Source: WVYX01 sp039586815
GTDB taxonomy: Bacteria; Gemmatimonadota; Gemmatimonadetes; Gemmatimonadales; GWC2-71-9
Assembly (NCBI GenBank): GCA_039586815.1
Contig: JBDHJR010000019.1
Span: forward strand, 35,108-99,107
DNA length: 64,000 bases
Direction: 5' to 3'
A model generated the notes under the pieces. That model was not told the origin of the DNA. It was given only the letters and a program-made list of their open reading frames with translations, and made no database searches. Below are positions 44,698 through 53,466 of this stretch, piece by piece. Within the stretch, counting starts at the first letter, position 1, and the number at the start of each line of letters is the position of its first letter. The translations under genes were made by a program, and so were the position numbers.

Positions 44698-45639
44698 ATG
44701 CCTCAGGAAAACCTCGCCGGTCGCACGATCGCGACCTACAAGCTACTCGAGCGGGTTGGCGAAGGCGGCACCGCAACGGTCTATCGAGCAGACCACCCGG
44801 AGCACGGTCGGGTTGCCGTAAAGATCCTGCGTGAGCGCCTGCGCGCCGACGCCACCGCAATCAAGCGGTTCCTGCGTGAAGCAGGCTACCACTCACGCGT
44901 GGTGCATCCGTCAGTGGTGCGCACTTTCGACTACGGCGAGGTGGACGGGCTGCACTACCTGGCACTCGAATGGGTCGACGGCGAGCCCCTCTCGAAGTTC
45001 GCGCAGCGGTCCGGCTGCTTGTCTCCATCACTCACCGCGCACATCGTCTCGGGCCTGGCAGAGGGCATCGATGCAGCGCATGCGGTGGGGATCATCCACC
45101 GCGACCTGAAGCCGGAGAACATCGTCTACAACCCGAGCACGCGAGAGGTCAAGCTGCTCGACTTCGGGATCGCGCGCGATGCGGAGCTCGACGCTGCGGA
45201 GCGGCTCACCCGCACCGGCTTCTTTGTCGGCACGCTGCACTACGTCGCGCCCGAAGCGCTCTCGGGCGAGCTGGTGGAAGAGGCGGCCGACATCTACAGC
45301 GTGGCTACCATTGCCTACTACCTGCTCACGGGACGGCACCCCTATAGCGGGCGCTCTCCGCGGGAGCTGTTCCAGCAGCTCCTGACGCAGGACCCCACGC
45401 CGCTGAACCAGGGCGCTGCGGGGCTCGGATTGCCCAAGTCCCTCGAACGCGTGGTGATGCGCGGATTGTCGCGCGACCCGGCCGACCGACCGGGGTCGGT
45501 CGCGGAGCTGGCGCGCGAGATCTCGCAAGCGGCGGAAGGTGCCCCGGATTCGCCGCCCTCGGAGGAGCCCCGTAAGGGTGGTGGGCTGCTGGGCGGCATC
45601 AAGTCCATGTTCCGCCGGGATCAGGGCGGCAAGGGCTAG
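44698..45639 (+). CDS. Cytoplasmic Ser/Thr protein kinase (Hanks type)
   Basis: This 313-residue kinase has the Gly-rich loop VGEGGTATVYRA (20-31), invariant Lys42 in VAVKIL, catalytic HRDLKPEN (Asp136), DFG at 155-157 and an activation segment ending in GTLHYVAPEAL. The kinase domain fills nearly the whole protein. The tail of about 40 residues is disordered (SPPSEEPRKGGGLLGG) and there is no membrane helix or PASTA domain, unlike PknB. Its target is unknown. The stop codon lies inside a 7-bp inverted repeat that separates it from pyrE, so it may share a transcript with pyrE. Confidence 0.93.
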   Translation: MPQENLAGRTIATYKLLERVGEGGTATVYRADHPEHGRVAVKILRERLRADATAIKRFLREAGYHSRVVHPSVVRTFDYGEVDGLHYLALEWVDGEPLSKFAQRSGCLSPSLTAHIVSGLAEGIDAAHAVGIIHRDLKPENIVYNPSTREVKLLDFGIARDAELDAAERLTRTGFFVGTLHYVAPEALSGELVEEAADIYSVATIAYYLLTGRHPYSGRSPRELFQQLLTQDPTPLNQGAAGLGLPKSLERVVMRGLSRDPADRPGSVAELAREISQAAEGAPDSPPSEEPRKGGGLLGGIKSMFRRDQGGKG

Positions 45640-45657
45640 TAGTTGCAATCACTACTA
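45637..45657 (+). promoter_or_regulatory. Inverted repeat overlapping the kinase stop codon
   Basis: TAGTAGT (45637-45643) and ACTACTA (45651-45657) are perfectly complementary with a 7-nt loop, TGCAATC. The first triplet is the kinase stop. It lies 24 bases before pyrE and may be a weak hairpin affecting readthrough into pyrE; there is no T tract. Confidence 0.4.
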
Positions 45658-45680
45658 CCACCTAGCGGCCGAGCCCACCG

Positions 45681-46268
45681 ATGAACCCCGCTCCCCCCAA
45701 CCGGATAGCCGAACTCGCCCAACTTCTGCGGGAAAAGTCCGTCGAGCTGGGGTCGTTTACCTTGGCGTCCGGACGCACTTCCAGCTACTACGTGGACGCC
45801 CGGCGCACCACCATGTCGGCCCGGGGCCTGGAGCTCATCGGGGAGCTCGGCCTTGCGGCCGTGCGGGACGCCGGATGGGACGCAACCGCGGTGGGAGGGC
45901 TCACGCTCGGAGCCGACCCCGTGGCCTACGCGGTCTCCCTGGCGAGTCGCCGGGCGCCGCCCGCGATCGACGCGTTCACAGTGCGCAAGGAGCCCAAGGG
46001 CCACGGCGCGAAGCGCCAGATAGAAGGGTGCTTCGGCGCCGGCGCCCGCGCGGTGGTCGTCGAGGACGTGATCACGACGGGCCAGTCGGCATTGCGAGCG
46101 ATCGAGGCCGTCGCCGCGGCGGGAGGCGTGGTGGTGGGAGTTTTGGCGGTCGTGGATCGCGAAGAGGGTGGGCGCCAGGCGATCGAGCAGGCAGGCCACC
46201 AACTTCGCGTGCTGGTGTCACTGCGCGACCTGGGAATCACTCCGCTGGACGGCGATGCCACAGGGTGA
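45681..46268 (+). CDS. pyrE: Orotate phosphoribosyltransferase
   Basis: This 195-residue enzyme joins orotate to PRPP to make orotidine 5'-phosphate in pyrimidine synthesis. The PRPP-binding motif AVVVEDVITTGQSA (about 117-130) is intact. The flexible-loop region KEPKGHGAKRQIEG, with its catalytic Lys, is present upstream, and the N-terminal SFTLASGRTSSYYVDAR is typical of PyrE. The gene overlaps the chemoreceptor gene by 14 bases. No other pyr genes are in the window. Confidence 0.96.
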   Translation: MNPAPPNRIAELAQLLREKSVELGSFTLASGRTSSYYVDARRTTMSARGLELIGELGLAAVRDAGWDATAVGGLTLGADPVAYAVSLASRRAPPAIDAFTVRKEPKGHGAKRQIEGCFGAGARAVVVEDVITTGQSALRAIEAVAAAGGVVVGVLAVVDREEGGRQAIEQAGHQLRVLVSLRDLGITPLDGDATG

Positions 46269-47991
46269 TGTGAACACCGAGTCCCGCGCTTCGCGCAGGT
46301 CGTCCCTCTCGATGCGCCTGCGGGGCTGGGTCGAGGCATCCCCCACCGAAGAGCAGCGGGAGAAGGACCGCGAGACTGCTCGGATGAGCGTCCTGCGGCG
46401 CTGGGTCCTGATCGTCGCCGCTGCAGTCCTCCTCTTGGCCGGCAAGGCCGCGGGTGCCGTTGTCGCGTCGGTGGTTCCGTTGCTGGGAGTGGTGGTCGCC
46501 GCCACTGCTGCCAACGGCGCCATGGAGGGGTTGTTGCGGAGCGGCTGGTACCGTTGGTGGGGGATCTACGCGATGGCGGGTATCGACCTCCTGCTTGCCG
46601 CGGCCCTCGTGGTGTTCTTCGGACCCGGGGCGATGATCGCGGCGCTGTTCGTGGCCATCGTGCCCTACACGTTCGACCAGGGTCGCTGGGTGATGGAGTC
46701 GCTCATCCTGGTTGGATCGCTGGCCTACGTCGTGGCCGCGGCCTTGCACGGCTGGCTGTTCGGCGGAGGGGGTCTGGCGCCGGCGCCCACCGTATACCTC
46801 GAGGCACTCCTGTTCCTCGGCGCCGCCTGGTTCACCACACAGCTCTCCACCGCCTTGGCGCGTCGCGTGCGCGTAACCCGTGGTGTGATGGCCGCGGCGG
46901 AGGCGGGCAATCTGGCCGTGCGGGCCCCCGCCGAGCAGCAGGACGAACTGGGGCTCCTCGAGCAATCCCTCAATCGCATGCTCGATGAGACCGCGGCCAC
47001 CATTTCCCAGGTGCAGCGCGAGGCGGACGAGGTCGCCGCCTTCGCCGAGCTGCTCGCCACGCACGCGGGTGAAATGCTGGCAGCCGGCCGCGAGGTGACC
47101 GATACCGCCTCACAGCTCGCCGACGCAATGCGCGAGCAGCGGGAGCTCGCGGACGGTGGCAGCACCGACGGAGCGACCGCAGCACAGGCGGCGAGGGAGC
47201 TCTATTCCCGCGCCGAGCTCATGCAGGTGGACGCGCGCGATCTGGTGGAAGCCTCGAAGCGCGGGCGCGACAGCGTGCTGCGTGCCGGTGAGGCGCTCGT
47301 GACGGTGGGCAACGAGGTGCGCGTCACCGCCGCGACCGTCGATGAGCTACGCTCGCTCTCCGAAGGAGTCGGTGTGTTTGCAGACACCATCTCCAAGGTC
47401 GCGCGACGCACCCGACTGCTAGCGCTCAACGCCGCCATCGAGGCGGCGCGCGCCGAGGAGCACGGGGAGGGGTTCGCGGCGGTGGCGGATCAAGTACGCA
47501 CGCTTGCCGGCGAAGCCGCTGAGTCGGCACGCGACGCGACGCACGTCGTTTCGGAGATTCAGGCCGGGATCAAGGCGGTCGCCCTGGCCATGAGCAAGGG
47601 CGAGTCACAGGTGCGGGACGTGGGCAGCGTCGCGGAGGAAGCCAAGACGGCACTCGACTCGATCGAGCAGGGCGCGGTAAAGGCCGCAGAGCTCGTGACG
47701 GCCACGACCGAGAGCTCGCAGGCCCAGGCCCAGCGCCTGAGCGGACTGGCAGAGCGCCTTTCCCGTGTGGCGGACATCAGCTCCACCTCTTCCTCCGGTG
47801 CCTCCAGCGCAGCGCGAGCCATGGCATCCCAGATCACCGCCATGGAGAGCCTGACCCACACCGGGCAGCAGTTGGCCGACCTCGCGGAGAGACTGCAGGC
47901 CAGCATCGCACGCTTCTCTGTGATGCAACCCGAGTACCACACCGCGGAGCACGGCGCCCTGCGGCGCACTTCCGGCACACACGAGGCGTAG
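46255..47991 (+). CDS. Methyl-accepting chemotaxis-type transducer
   Basis: This 578-residue transducer begins with a short cytoplasmic N-terminus (about 45 residues, EEQREKDRETARMSVLRRW). Roughly six hydrophobic segments follow (about 50-200) instead of the usual single periplasmic domain. A HAMP-like region (ARRVRVTRGVMAAAEAGNLAVRAP) leads into a long coiled coil. The signalling hairpin tip reads ISKVARRTRLLALNAAIEAARAEEHGEGFAAVADQVRTLA. The integral-membrane sensor region suggests detection of a membrane or intracellular cue. A GTG at 46270 (VNTESR), after the pyrE stop, is an alternative start. No che or flagellar genes are nearby, so its partner is unknown. Confidence 0.9.
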   Translation: MPQGDVNTESRASRRSSLSMRLRGWVEASPTEEQREKDRETARMSVLRRWVLIVAAAVLLLAGKAAGAVVASVVPLLGVVVAATAANGAMEGLLRSGWYRWWGIYAMAGIDLLLAAALVVFFGPGAMIAALFVAIVPYTFDQGRWVMESLILVGSLAYVVAAALHGWLFGGGGLAPAPTVYLEALLFLGAAWFTTQLSTALARRVRVTRGVMAAAEAGNLAVRAPAEQQDELGLLEQSLNRMLDETAATISQVQREADEVAAFAELLATHAGEMLAAGREVTDTASQLADAMREQRELADGGSTDGATAAQAARELYSRAELMQVDARDLVEASKRGRDSVLRAGEALVTVGNEVRVTAATVDELRSLSEGVGVFADTISKVARRTRLLALNAAIEAARAEEHGEGFAAVADQVRTLAGEAAESARDATHVVSEIQAGIKAVALAMSKGESQVRDVGSVAEEAKTALDSIEQGAVKAAELVTATTESSQAQAQRLSGLAERLSRVADISSTSSSGASSAARAMASQITAMESLTHTGQQLADLAERLQASIARFSVMQPEYHTAEHGALRRTSGTHEA

Positions 47992-48017
47992 GCCGGGTAG
48001 CGCATCCCACCAACGAG

Positions 48018-48053
48018 GGACCCCGCGCCCCGGCCGAAGCCGGAACGCGGGGC
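48018..48053. terminator. Hairpin between convergent chemoreceptor and lipoprotein genes
   Basis: CCCCGCG/CGCGGGG with an inner CCGGC/GCCGG stem and a CGAA loop lies 27 bases after the chemoreceptor stop and 24 bases before the convergent gene end. It is a likely bidirectional terminator without a strong T tract. Confidence 0.65.
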
Positions 48054-48076
48054 CACCATCAACGGCTTGCCACTCC

Positions 48077-50002
48077 CTAGTAGACCACCGGGCAGGCGTT
48101 GTAGTGAATGAACGGCAGGGCATCACTGTTGTTCAGCGCGTCCAGCACGTCCTTGATCGCAGTCTGCTCGGCTGCCGTTCCCGAGTTCCACGCAGCGATG
48201 GCCGCGTCGATCAGGCTCTGAGCCGTGACCCAGGCACTGCCATCCCAGATAGCCGCACCCGAACCGTCCAACCGATGGATCGTATTGAAGATGAACGCCA
48301 GCAGCTGCTGGGCCAGCTGCTCCCGCGGGTCCCCACCGGCGTTGGCGTCGGTCAGGAAGTGCGAGATCTCGGCCCTGGGCGTGCCTGCGCCTGCGGCGAT
48401 CCCCTCGGTGATCTTGTCGTTGTTGTATGCCGCAGCTACATCCGTGCCGTCCGTGAACATGCCGTCGAACGGCTCGTCCCCATCGCCGAAGTACGTCGAC
48501 GGGTCCGCGTACGGCGAAAGCGAGTTCACGTACGCGATGTCGTCGTCGGTGATCTCCGCCAGCCCGTTCTTGTTGTGCCAGTAGCCCTTGGTACCGAAGT
48601 CGGCCGTGCCCTCACAGAAGTTCGTGAAGGTGACGGAGAAGGAGCCGCCGCTCACGGTCGAGCCGTCGAGCGTCGACTCGATGGTGAACTGCTGTGAAAT
48701 GGCGCCGCTCACGGTCCACCCGCCGGTGGCGGGCACCAGCTCCGTCACCGTATAGTCACCCGGCAACAGGTCCCCGAACGTAGTGCACCCATCGGCTCCC
48801 GTCTGCTGCACCGTGGGACCGACGGCGGCCCCCGTGACGTCGGTCCCGGTGAGCTGCATCTGCCACCCCGCGATCGGTGGCTCACCCTCATCGGGCACGC
48901 CGTCGCCGTCACGATCGTACACCTTGCACGCTGTGATCTGGCCTAGGCCCACGTTGCCGTACACGATCTCGTGCAGCTCCTGGTCGGCCTTCATGCTGTA
49001 ATCAGCCGTGATGGTCACCGTCACGCCGGGGTCGGCGCTCGGATACAGCGACTGAACGACCCCGTCCAGGATGCTCACGGTCTGCTGCGTGCCGGCGGGC
49101 GTCGCCTCGGTGAACACGTAGTCGCCGGCCTCCGCCGCGAGCAGCACGAACTGCGTGTAGTCGAACCCCGCATCCACCGGCGTGGTGTAGTCCACCCGCC
49201 AGCCGGTGATCCACTCATCGGAGCCTTCGTCGAACACGCCATCGAGGTCCTTGTCGTGGAACTTCTTCACCGTGATCTCAGGTGGCTCGATCTTAGGGCC
49301 CTTCTGCTTGACCTTGTAGTTGTCGGTCTTGGAATGGTGCGGGATGAATCCGTGGGCGTTGCCGGGCTCCCATCCCTCCCCGTTGACGTTGCAGTTGCCG
49401 TTCTGCCCCACGCAAGCGGGTAACTCTCCGGCGTAATCTTCCACGCGCGTCACCCACGCCTTGTACACGCCGCCCGGGTTGGGCGTGTCGTCGTAGGGGA
49501 AGAGTTGCACCGTGATGGCGCCGAGTTCCGGGTGATCGATATCGACACCTTGATTGTGCTGACAGGGCACCTCGGTCCAGACGCCCTTGTCCTTCTCCAG
49601 GTTGGTGCCGGCGTAGACGAATTCGATCACGCCGGCGGCGTTGACGCGGATCATCCGACACGAGATGTGATCGGTGGACAGCAGGTCCTTGCCGCTCGGG
49701 TCGGTGACCTGGAAGTAGTAGTCTCCCGCCGGAAGTCCAGCCGCGCTCGCCGGGGCGTTCGGTCCCGGCCCGCCGTCGAGGTAGACGTCTTCCTTGGCTT
49801 CGTAGCGGACGTTCTCGTTGACGATGCTGCCGTCAACAGTGGTAGTGAAGATCGCTCCGCTCAGCGGTGTGAACTCGGTCGCATGAAACTCCGGCCCGCC
49901 GACCGCAGCCGGGTTGAGCGACGCTTGTTGGCCCGCGTCGCACGCAAGCATGAGCAGCCCGACTGAAAACGCGGGTGCCAGGCGTCCTAGGGCTTTCGAC
50001 AT
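48077..50002 (-). CDS. Large secreted lipoprotein with SdrD-B-like repeats
   Basis: This 641-residue protein has a lipoprotein signal (SVGLLMLAC, Cys about 21), an N-terminal beta-rich domain (about 35-200) and two SdrD-B/Cna-like repeats. Each repeat starts with a calcium-type loop, DKDLDGVFDEGSDEWITGW (about 252) and DRDGDGVPDEGEPPIAGW (about 362), and runs into a prealbumin-like strand set with GDYVFTE and PGDYTVTE. The C-terminal 180 residues hold GTKGYWHNKNGLAE and an acidic helical region ending NACPVVY, a module I recognise only as recurring beside such repeats in environmental bacteria. It is probably a surface or secreted adhesin or matrix component. Function is unknown. Confidence 0.8.
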   Translation of the reverse strand: MSKALGRLAPAFSVGLLMLACDAGQQASLNPAAVGGPEFHATEFTPLSGAIFTTTVDGSIVNENVRYEAKEDVYLDGGPGPNAPASAAGLPAGDYYFQVTDPSGKDLLSTDHISCRMIRVNAAGVIEFVYAGTNLEKDKGVWTEVPCQHNQGVDIDHPELGAITVQLFPYDDTPNPGGVYKAWVTRVEDYAGELPACVGQNGNCNVNGEGWEPGNAHGFIPHHSKTDNYKVKQKGPKIEPPEITVKKFHDKDLDGVFDEGSDEWITGWRVDYTTPVDAGFDYTQFVLLAAEAGDYVFTEATPAGTQQTVSILDGVVQSLYPSADPGVTVTITADYSMKADQELHEIVYGNVGLGQITACKVYDRDGDGVPDEGEPPIAGWQMQLTGTDVTGAAVGPTVQQTGADGCTTFGDLLPGDYTVTELVPATGGWTVSGAISQQFTIESTLDGSTVSGGSFSVTFTNFCEGTADFGTKGYWHNKNGLAEITDDDIAYVNSLSPYADPSTYFGDGDEPFDGMFTDGTDVAAAYNNDKITEGIAAGAGTPRAEISHFLTDANAGGDPREQLAQQLLAFIFNTIHRLDGSGAAIWDGSAWVTAQSLIDAAIAAWNSGTAAEQTAIKDVLDALNNSDALPFIHYNACPVVY

Positions 50003-50228
50003 GGTGGGCAGATCCTCGACTTGTGGGAGGTGGAGCTGTTATCAGGCTCAAGGACAGCGTGGCCTGCGTCACGAAGGGGAGAAGCTACCGACCCATCCCC
50101 GGCGGTCAAGACCCCCACATACATGAGGGTGAGCATGACACCTTGGAAGTCGCAGGAACGAGGGCGGGCCCTCAGGAAGGCGACTCTTCGCCCCACGCCC
50201 AATCGCCCAAAACAGCAATCCGACACCG

Positions 50229-51086
50229 TCACCAGCCATGTCCGTGGTCACTCACCCCTGTGGGGAGCGGGTGGAACGTGCGGAACTTCTGCCGATACGG
50301 GACGATCAGGCGCGAGACGAAGTCATTGAGTGCCACCTCGAAGCCATAACGCTTGCGGAACTCGCCGGCAGACACGCCGAGCGCTGTCCGGAGGTGCCTG
50401 CTGAAGCTCTGCGGCGAGGAGTACTCCAGGCGGTATGCCACGTCGGCGATCGAGAGCCCGGGAGACTCCAGCAGCCCCGAGGCATATACCAGGCGTACCG
50501 CCGCCAGATAACGCTTGGGAGAGGGCAGTCCGGCTCGAAAGAAGCGGGACATGAAGGTGCTTGCCCCCACTCCGAGACCCCTGGCGAGCGCCCGCACGGT
50601 GGTGACCGCCGGAGCGCGCCGCACCATCACGTCGAACAGGCGCTTGCACCCGGGGCTGGCGTTGCCCAACGCCGGGACGATCCGCGCGAGCATGAGGGAC
50701 GCAGTGGGCCCGGCGGGCCGGTCCACCAGGTCCCGCAGTCGCTGCCACCCGTCGCGGCCGCTGAGGTCCACCACGCGTTGCACGCCGCACGCCCCGAGGT
50801 GCAGCAGCCGCTCGCTCGAGACGGCGTCGTGCTGTGACAGCACCGCCACCGTGGGCACTCCGGGGAATCCCCGCACCAAGGTCGTGAGGTTGGTGAGCTG
50901 ATCGTGGCTCACGCACCGGGGCGAGACCAGCACCGCATTGACCGGTCGCTCGCGCACGGTGCGAAGCACCTCACGCAGTGTCTCGCTGTGAATCACGGCG
51001 AACCGGCTCCCCGCCCCGGCTTCGAGTCGAGGCCGCTCGGGCGGCTCTACAACCGTTGCCACCATGGAGCCCACAGGGTATGCCAT
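50229..51086 (-). CDS. AraC-type regulator with receiver-like N-terminal domain
   Basis: This 285-residue protein has a C-terminal AraC/XylS DNA-binding region (about 165-265): ALARGLGVGASTFMSRFFRAGLPSPKRYLAAVRLVYA and then GLSIADVAYRLEYSSPQSFSRHLRTALGVSAGEFRKRY, the second helix-turn-helix. The N-terminal part (RFAVIHSETLREVLRTVRERPVNAVLVSP...VAVLSQHDAVSSERLLHLGACGVQRVVD) has the strand-helix rhythm of a response-regulator receiver but lacks the acidic pocket and phospho-Asp. The ATG at 51086 has GAGGAG six bases upstream. It lies 226 bases from the lipoprotein gene on the same strand, which it may regulate. Confidence 0.82.
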   Translation of the reverse strand: MAYPVGSMVATVVEPPERPRLEAGAGSRFAVIHSETLREVLRTVRERPVNAVLVSPRCVSHDQLTNLTTLVRGFPGVPTVAVLSQHDAVSSERLLHLGACGVQRVVDLSGRDGWQRLRDLVDRPAGPTASLMLARIVPALGNASPGCKRLFDVMVRRAPAVTTVRALARGLGVGASTFMSRFFRAGLPSPKRYLAAVRLVYASGLLESPGLSIADVAYRLEYSSPQSFSRHLRTALGVSAGEFRKRYGFEVALNDFVSRLIVPYRQKFRTFHPLPTGVSDHGHGW

Positions 51087-51178
51087 CGCCTACTCCTCGC
51101 CAAAATGGGGCGGGAGGATGGCCGCCCCGCGTCAACCGCCCCTCAAACCTCGCCCTGTGGTACGGCATCGTGCGGCAC

Positions 51179-51184
51179 TATCTT
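51179..51184 (+). promoter_or_regulatory. Probable -10 element of rnpB
   Basis: TATCTT lies seven bases before the predicted 5' end of RNase P RNA at 51191, the distance expected for a start there. The -35 region (around 51155-51161, CTGTGGT) is a poor match to TTGACA. Confidence 0.45.
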
Positions 51185-51190
51185 TGTGTG

Positions 51191-51490
51191 AGAGGTGGTG
51201 GAGCGTGACAGGTCGCGGCCCGCGTAGGCGGGTCGAGGAAAGTCCGAGCTCCACAGGGCAGACTGCCAGGTAACGCCTGGGCGCCGTGAGGCGACGGACA
51301 GGGCCACAGAAAACATACCGCCCGCTTCGGCGGGTAAGGGTGAAATGGTGGGGTAAGAGCCCACCGCGCGGCTGGCAACAGCCGTGGCACGGCAACCCCC
51401 AGTCGGAGCAAGGGGCAACCGCCATCCCAGATAGATGACCTTCCGGCGTTCCGCGCCGAACAGAACTCGGCTTACGGCTCCACCACCTCT
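51191..51490 (+). ncRNA. rnpB: RNase P RNA
   Basis: The RNA component of RNase P, which trims tRNA 5' ends, is recognisable from GAGGAAAGTCCGAGCTCC (conserved P4 5' side), CAGGTAACGCCTGG, GGTAAGAGCCCACCGC, GTGGCACGGCAACCC with GAGCAAG, and the 3' part AGATAGATGACC followed by ACAGAACTCGGCTTAC. The ends are set by a perfect 14-bp P1 helix: AGAGGTGGTGGAGC (51191-51204) pairs with GCTCCACCACCTCT (51477-51490). At about 300 nt it is compact compared with E. coli RNase P RNA, lacking the long loop after GAGCAAG. The protein subunit gene rnpA is about 5 kb to the right. Confidence 0.95.
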
Positions 51491-51548
51491 GGCCTCAAAC
51501 GCCCGCCTTTCATATCATTGCGCAGCCCTACACCCTTCCGACGACGAT

Positions 51549-51794
51549 ATGTCGAAGCGCCCGCCCGATGTACCGGAGCCAGACGAGCGTCCTTACCCAG
51601 TCGACTGGGAGCAGGTCGCCGAGCTCCGCGTATTCCGCACCACCGCAGAGCGGTGGCAGCGGCTCATTGGATGGCGCGGCGACATGCGCCGCAAGGGCTG
51701 GAAGCTGCTGCGGGTGAACGCCAGCAGAGGCGAGATGGTGGCCGTATTCGGGCGCACAAAGGAAGAACTCCTGGCGAGGCAGGGGGTGGCATGA
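51549..51794 (+). CDS. Small hypothetical protein after rnpB
   Basis: This acidic-then-basic protein of 81 residues begins MSKRPPDVPEPDERPYPVDWEQVAELRVF and continues with the repeated-looking RWQRLIGWRGDMRRKGWKLLRVNASRGEMVAVFGRTKEELL. The C-terminal half looks like a small alpha/beta domain (strand KLLRVN, strand EMVAVFG, helix). I do not recognise the family. The ATG at 51549 is preferred over a longer frame that would start inside rnpB. Its stop overlaps the start of the next lipoprotein gene (ATGA), implying one operon. Confidence 0.65.
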   Translation: MSKRPPDVPEPDERPYPVDWEQVAELRVFRTTAERWQRLIGWRGDMRRKGWKLLRVNASRGEMVAVFGRTKEELLARQGVA

Positions 51795-52633
51795 TGAACG
51801 GGCTCAGGCTGATCACGCTCGTCGCGGCGGCTGGCACGGCGCTCACGGGATGCGGCGGTTCCTCGAGTGGTGGCACGGCGGCCGCCCCACCCCCACCGAC
51901 GCCGCAGCGCCTGGTGTACCAACCGTTCGCCGCACAGTACCGGGCTGCCTCACACGGGAGGGTGGAGCAGGAGTTCAGCGGGCAGACCATGCTGAGCGAG
52001 TTCGGCCTGCGGTACTACGTGTCGGCCGAGGCGGTGGACGAAGACGGCGTCATGGGGCTCACACTGACGGTCGATTCGGTACCGCTCGCGGTGGGCGGTG
52101 GGCTGTCGGCCGCGGAAGCTGTGGCCGCAGCCGGCACGAGGTTCACCGGCGTGCTCCGCCCGGAAGGACACATCCGCGGTTTCGCGGGTGGGGACACGAC
52201 CGTCCCCCTGGTCCGTCAGCTCGCTTCGGGGCTCGAGCGGATCTTTCCGGAGCTCCCCGAAGGAGGGGTCGTTCCGGGACAGACCTGGTCGGACACCATC
52301 GAAACGACGAGCCCGGGTGCGGGCCTCGACATTCTCGTCTCTGTAGTGATCGACCACCGGGCCGAGGGATGGATACAACACGCCCTGGGGCGGGCCTTGC
52401 ACATCGTGAGCGAGGCTCGCTACACGCTGTCGGGCGATGGAATGCAGGGCGGGAGCGAGATCTCGATGGAGGGCAGCGGGGTGCAGCGCTCGAACAGGTA
52501 CGTCTCGCCTGACGGCCGCTACCTGGGCGGCACGTCCGCCGACACCTCATACAGCACCGCACTGGTAGTCGCCATGGGAAGCTCGATCCCGGTGACGCAG
52601 ATCCGGTTCGATACCCTGGCCATCGTGCCGTAG
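51791..52633 (+). CDS. Hypothetical lipoprotein
   Basis: This 280-residue protein has a lipobox (LVAAAGTALTGCGG, lipidated Cys about 18) followed by a Ser/Gly/Pro linker. The body is beta-rich with regularly spaced strands (ASHGRVEQEF, FGLRYYVSAEAV, VMGLTLTVDSVP). A block near the middle reads GVVPGQTWSDTIETTSPGAGLDILVSVV, and another is YVSPDGRYLGGTSADTSY. This resembles the DUF6263-type surface lipoproteins that measure or bind something at the outer membrane, but the match is only by style. Start codons at 51791 and 51794 are both ATG. It sits in the small run of envelope genes between rnpB and dnaN. Confidence 0.7.
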   Translation: MMNGLRLITLVAAAGTALTGCGGSSSGGTAAAPPPPTPQRLVYQPFAAQYRAASHGRVEQEFSGQTMLSEFGLRYYVSAEAVDEDGVMGLTLTVDSVPLAVGGGLSAAEAVAAAGTRFTGVLRPEGHIRGFAGGDTTVPLVRQLASGLERIFPELPEGGVVPGQTWSDTIETTSPGAGLDILVSVVIDHRAEGWIQHALGRALHIVSEARYTLSGDGMQGGSEISMEGSGVQRSNRYVSPDGRYLGGTSADTSYSTALVVAMGSSIPVTQIRFDTLAIVP

Positions 52634-52634
52634 G

Positions 52635-53462
52635 GTGCGGAGCTCGTTGCTCGCCGGCTTGCTGGCGGTTTCCCTCACCGCCGGACCAGCGGCCGCGCAA
52701 ATCATGCGGCCTCGATCGAGCGATTACCTGTTCGTTGCCACCGCCGACGACGTGCGCGCCACCTGGCTCAACCCTGCAGGGCTCGGCGTGGTGAAGGAGG
52801 CCTCGGTAATGGGCGAGCTGGTGGTGGACGCCCCCGTCGAGGGTAGTACCCAGCTGGGGCAGTGGACCGCTGGCTTCAACTCACGCGGCTTCTCGATCGC
52901 GTTCCAGCAGAGCCGCTTCCCCGACAACACCACGAACAACATCTGGCACTTCGGTGCCGCCCTCGGGTTCGCCCGTGGGGCACTGGGCGGCTCCGTCGCA
53001 TGGTTCACCGGTGCGGGAGACAACGACCGCGCCGGTGACATCGGGTTCTACTACCTGCTGGCCTCTCCCGTCAGCTTCGGGATCGTGGTGCGCAACATCG
53101 GGCGCCCGGTGGTGCGCGACAGCGTGCTCCCGATCAACGGCGCCGTGGGCCTCAGTTGGCTGCCGATACCGCGACACCTCCAGATCGCGGCAGAGGTGAT
53201 CGTAACCGAGAAGACCGAGTTCTCCGACGTCGAAGCGGTGTACCGCGCCGGCCTCCAGGTCGGCACCGGGGGAAAGCTCCCGTTCGGGGCCCTGACGACC
53301 TTCGACCTGGGGAGCAACTTCAAGATCGACCGCTGGCACATCGGCATAACCGTCGGAGGCGACAACCGCGGCATTCTGCTCGGCTCGGCGCAACCGTCGC
53401 GGTTCGATCGCTTCAGCGTGACGGGAGTGGCCAGCAGGCGGCCGCCGAGCGCCCGCCCTTAG
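52635..53462 (+). CDS. Outer-membrane beta-barrel-like protein
   Basis: This 275-residue protein has a signal peptide (LLAGLLAVSLTAGPAAA, cleavage after AAA) and then alternating amphipathic strands with Gly and aromatic girdles (WTAGFNSRGFSIAFQQS, NIWHFGAALGFARGALGGSVAWFTG, DIGFYYLLASPVSFGIVVRNIG, RWHIGITVGGDN). The strands and the conserved WLNPAGLG near the start resemble the PorV/UPF0164-type barrels (type IX or FadL-like) common in diderm bacteria. The GTG at 52635 follows the lipoprotein stop by one base, so the two are one operon. Cargo or partner is unknown. It ends four bases before the convergent dnaN end. Confidence 0.7.
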   Translation: MRSSLLAGLLAVSLTAGPAAAQIMRPRSSDYLFVATADDVRATWLNPAGLGVVKEASVMGELVVDAPVEGSTQLGQWTAGFNSRGFSIAFQQSRFPDNTTNNIWHFGAALGFARGALGGSVAWFTGAGDNDRAGDIGFYYLLASPVSFGIVVRNIGRPVVRDSVLPINGAVGLSWLPIPRHLQIAAEVIVTEKTEFSDVEAVYRAGLQVGTGGKLPFGALTTFDLGSNFKIDRWHIGITVGGDNRGILLGSAQPSRFDRFSVTGVASRRPPSARP

Positions 53463-53466
53463 GGGG

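Noticed and set aside
50003..50228. Possible riboswitch in the leader of the SdrD-B-like lipoprotein gene
   Set aside because: I compared it by eye with remembered cyclic-di-GMP, cobalamin and other consensus features and found no match; no convincing structure.
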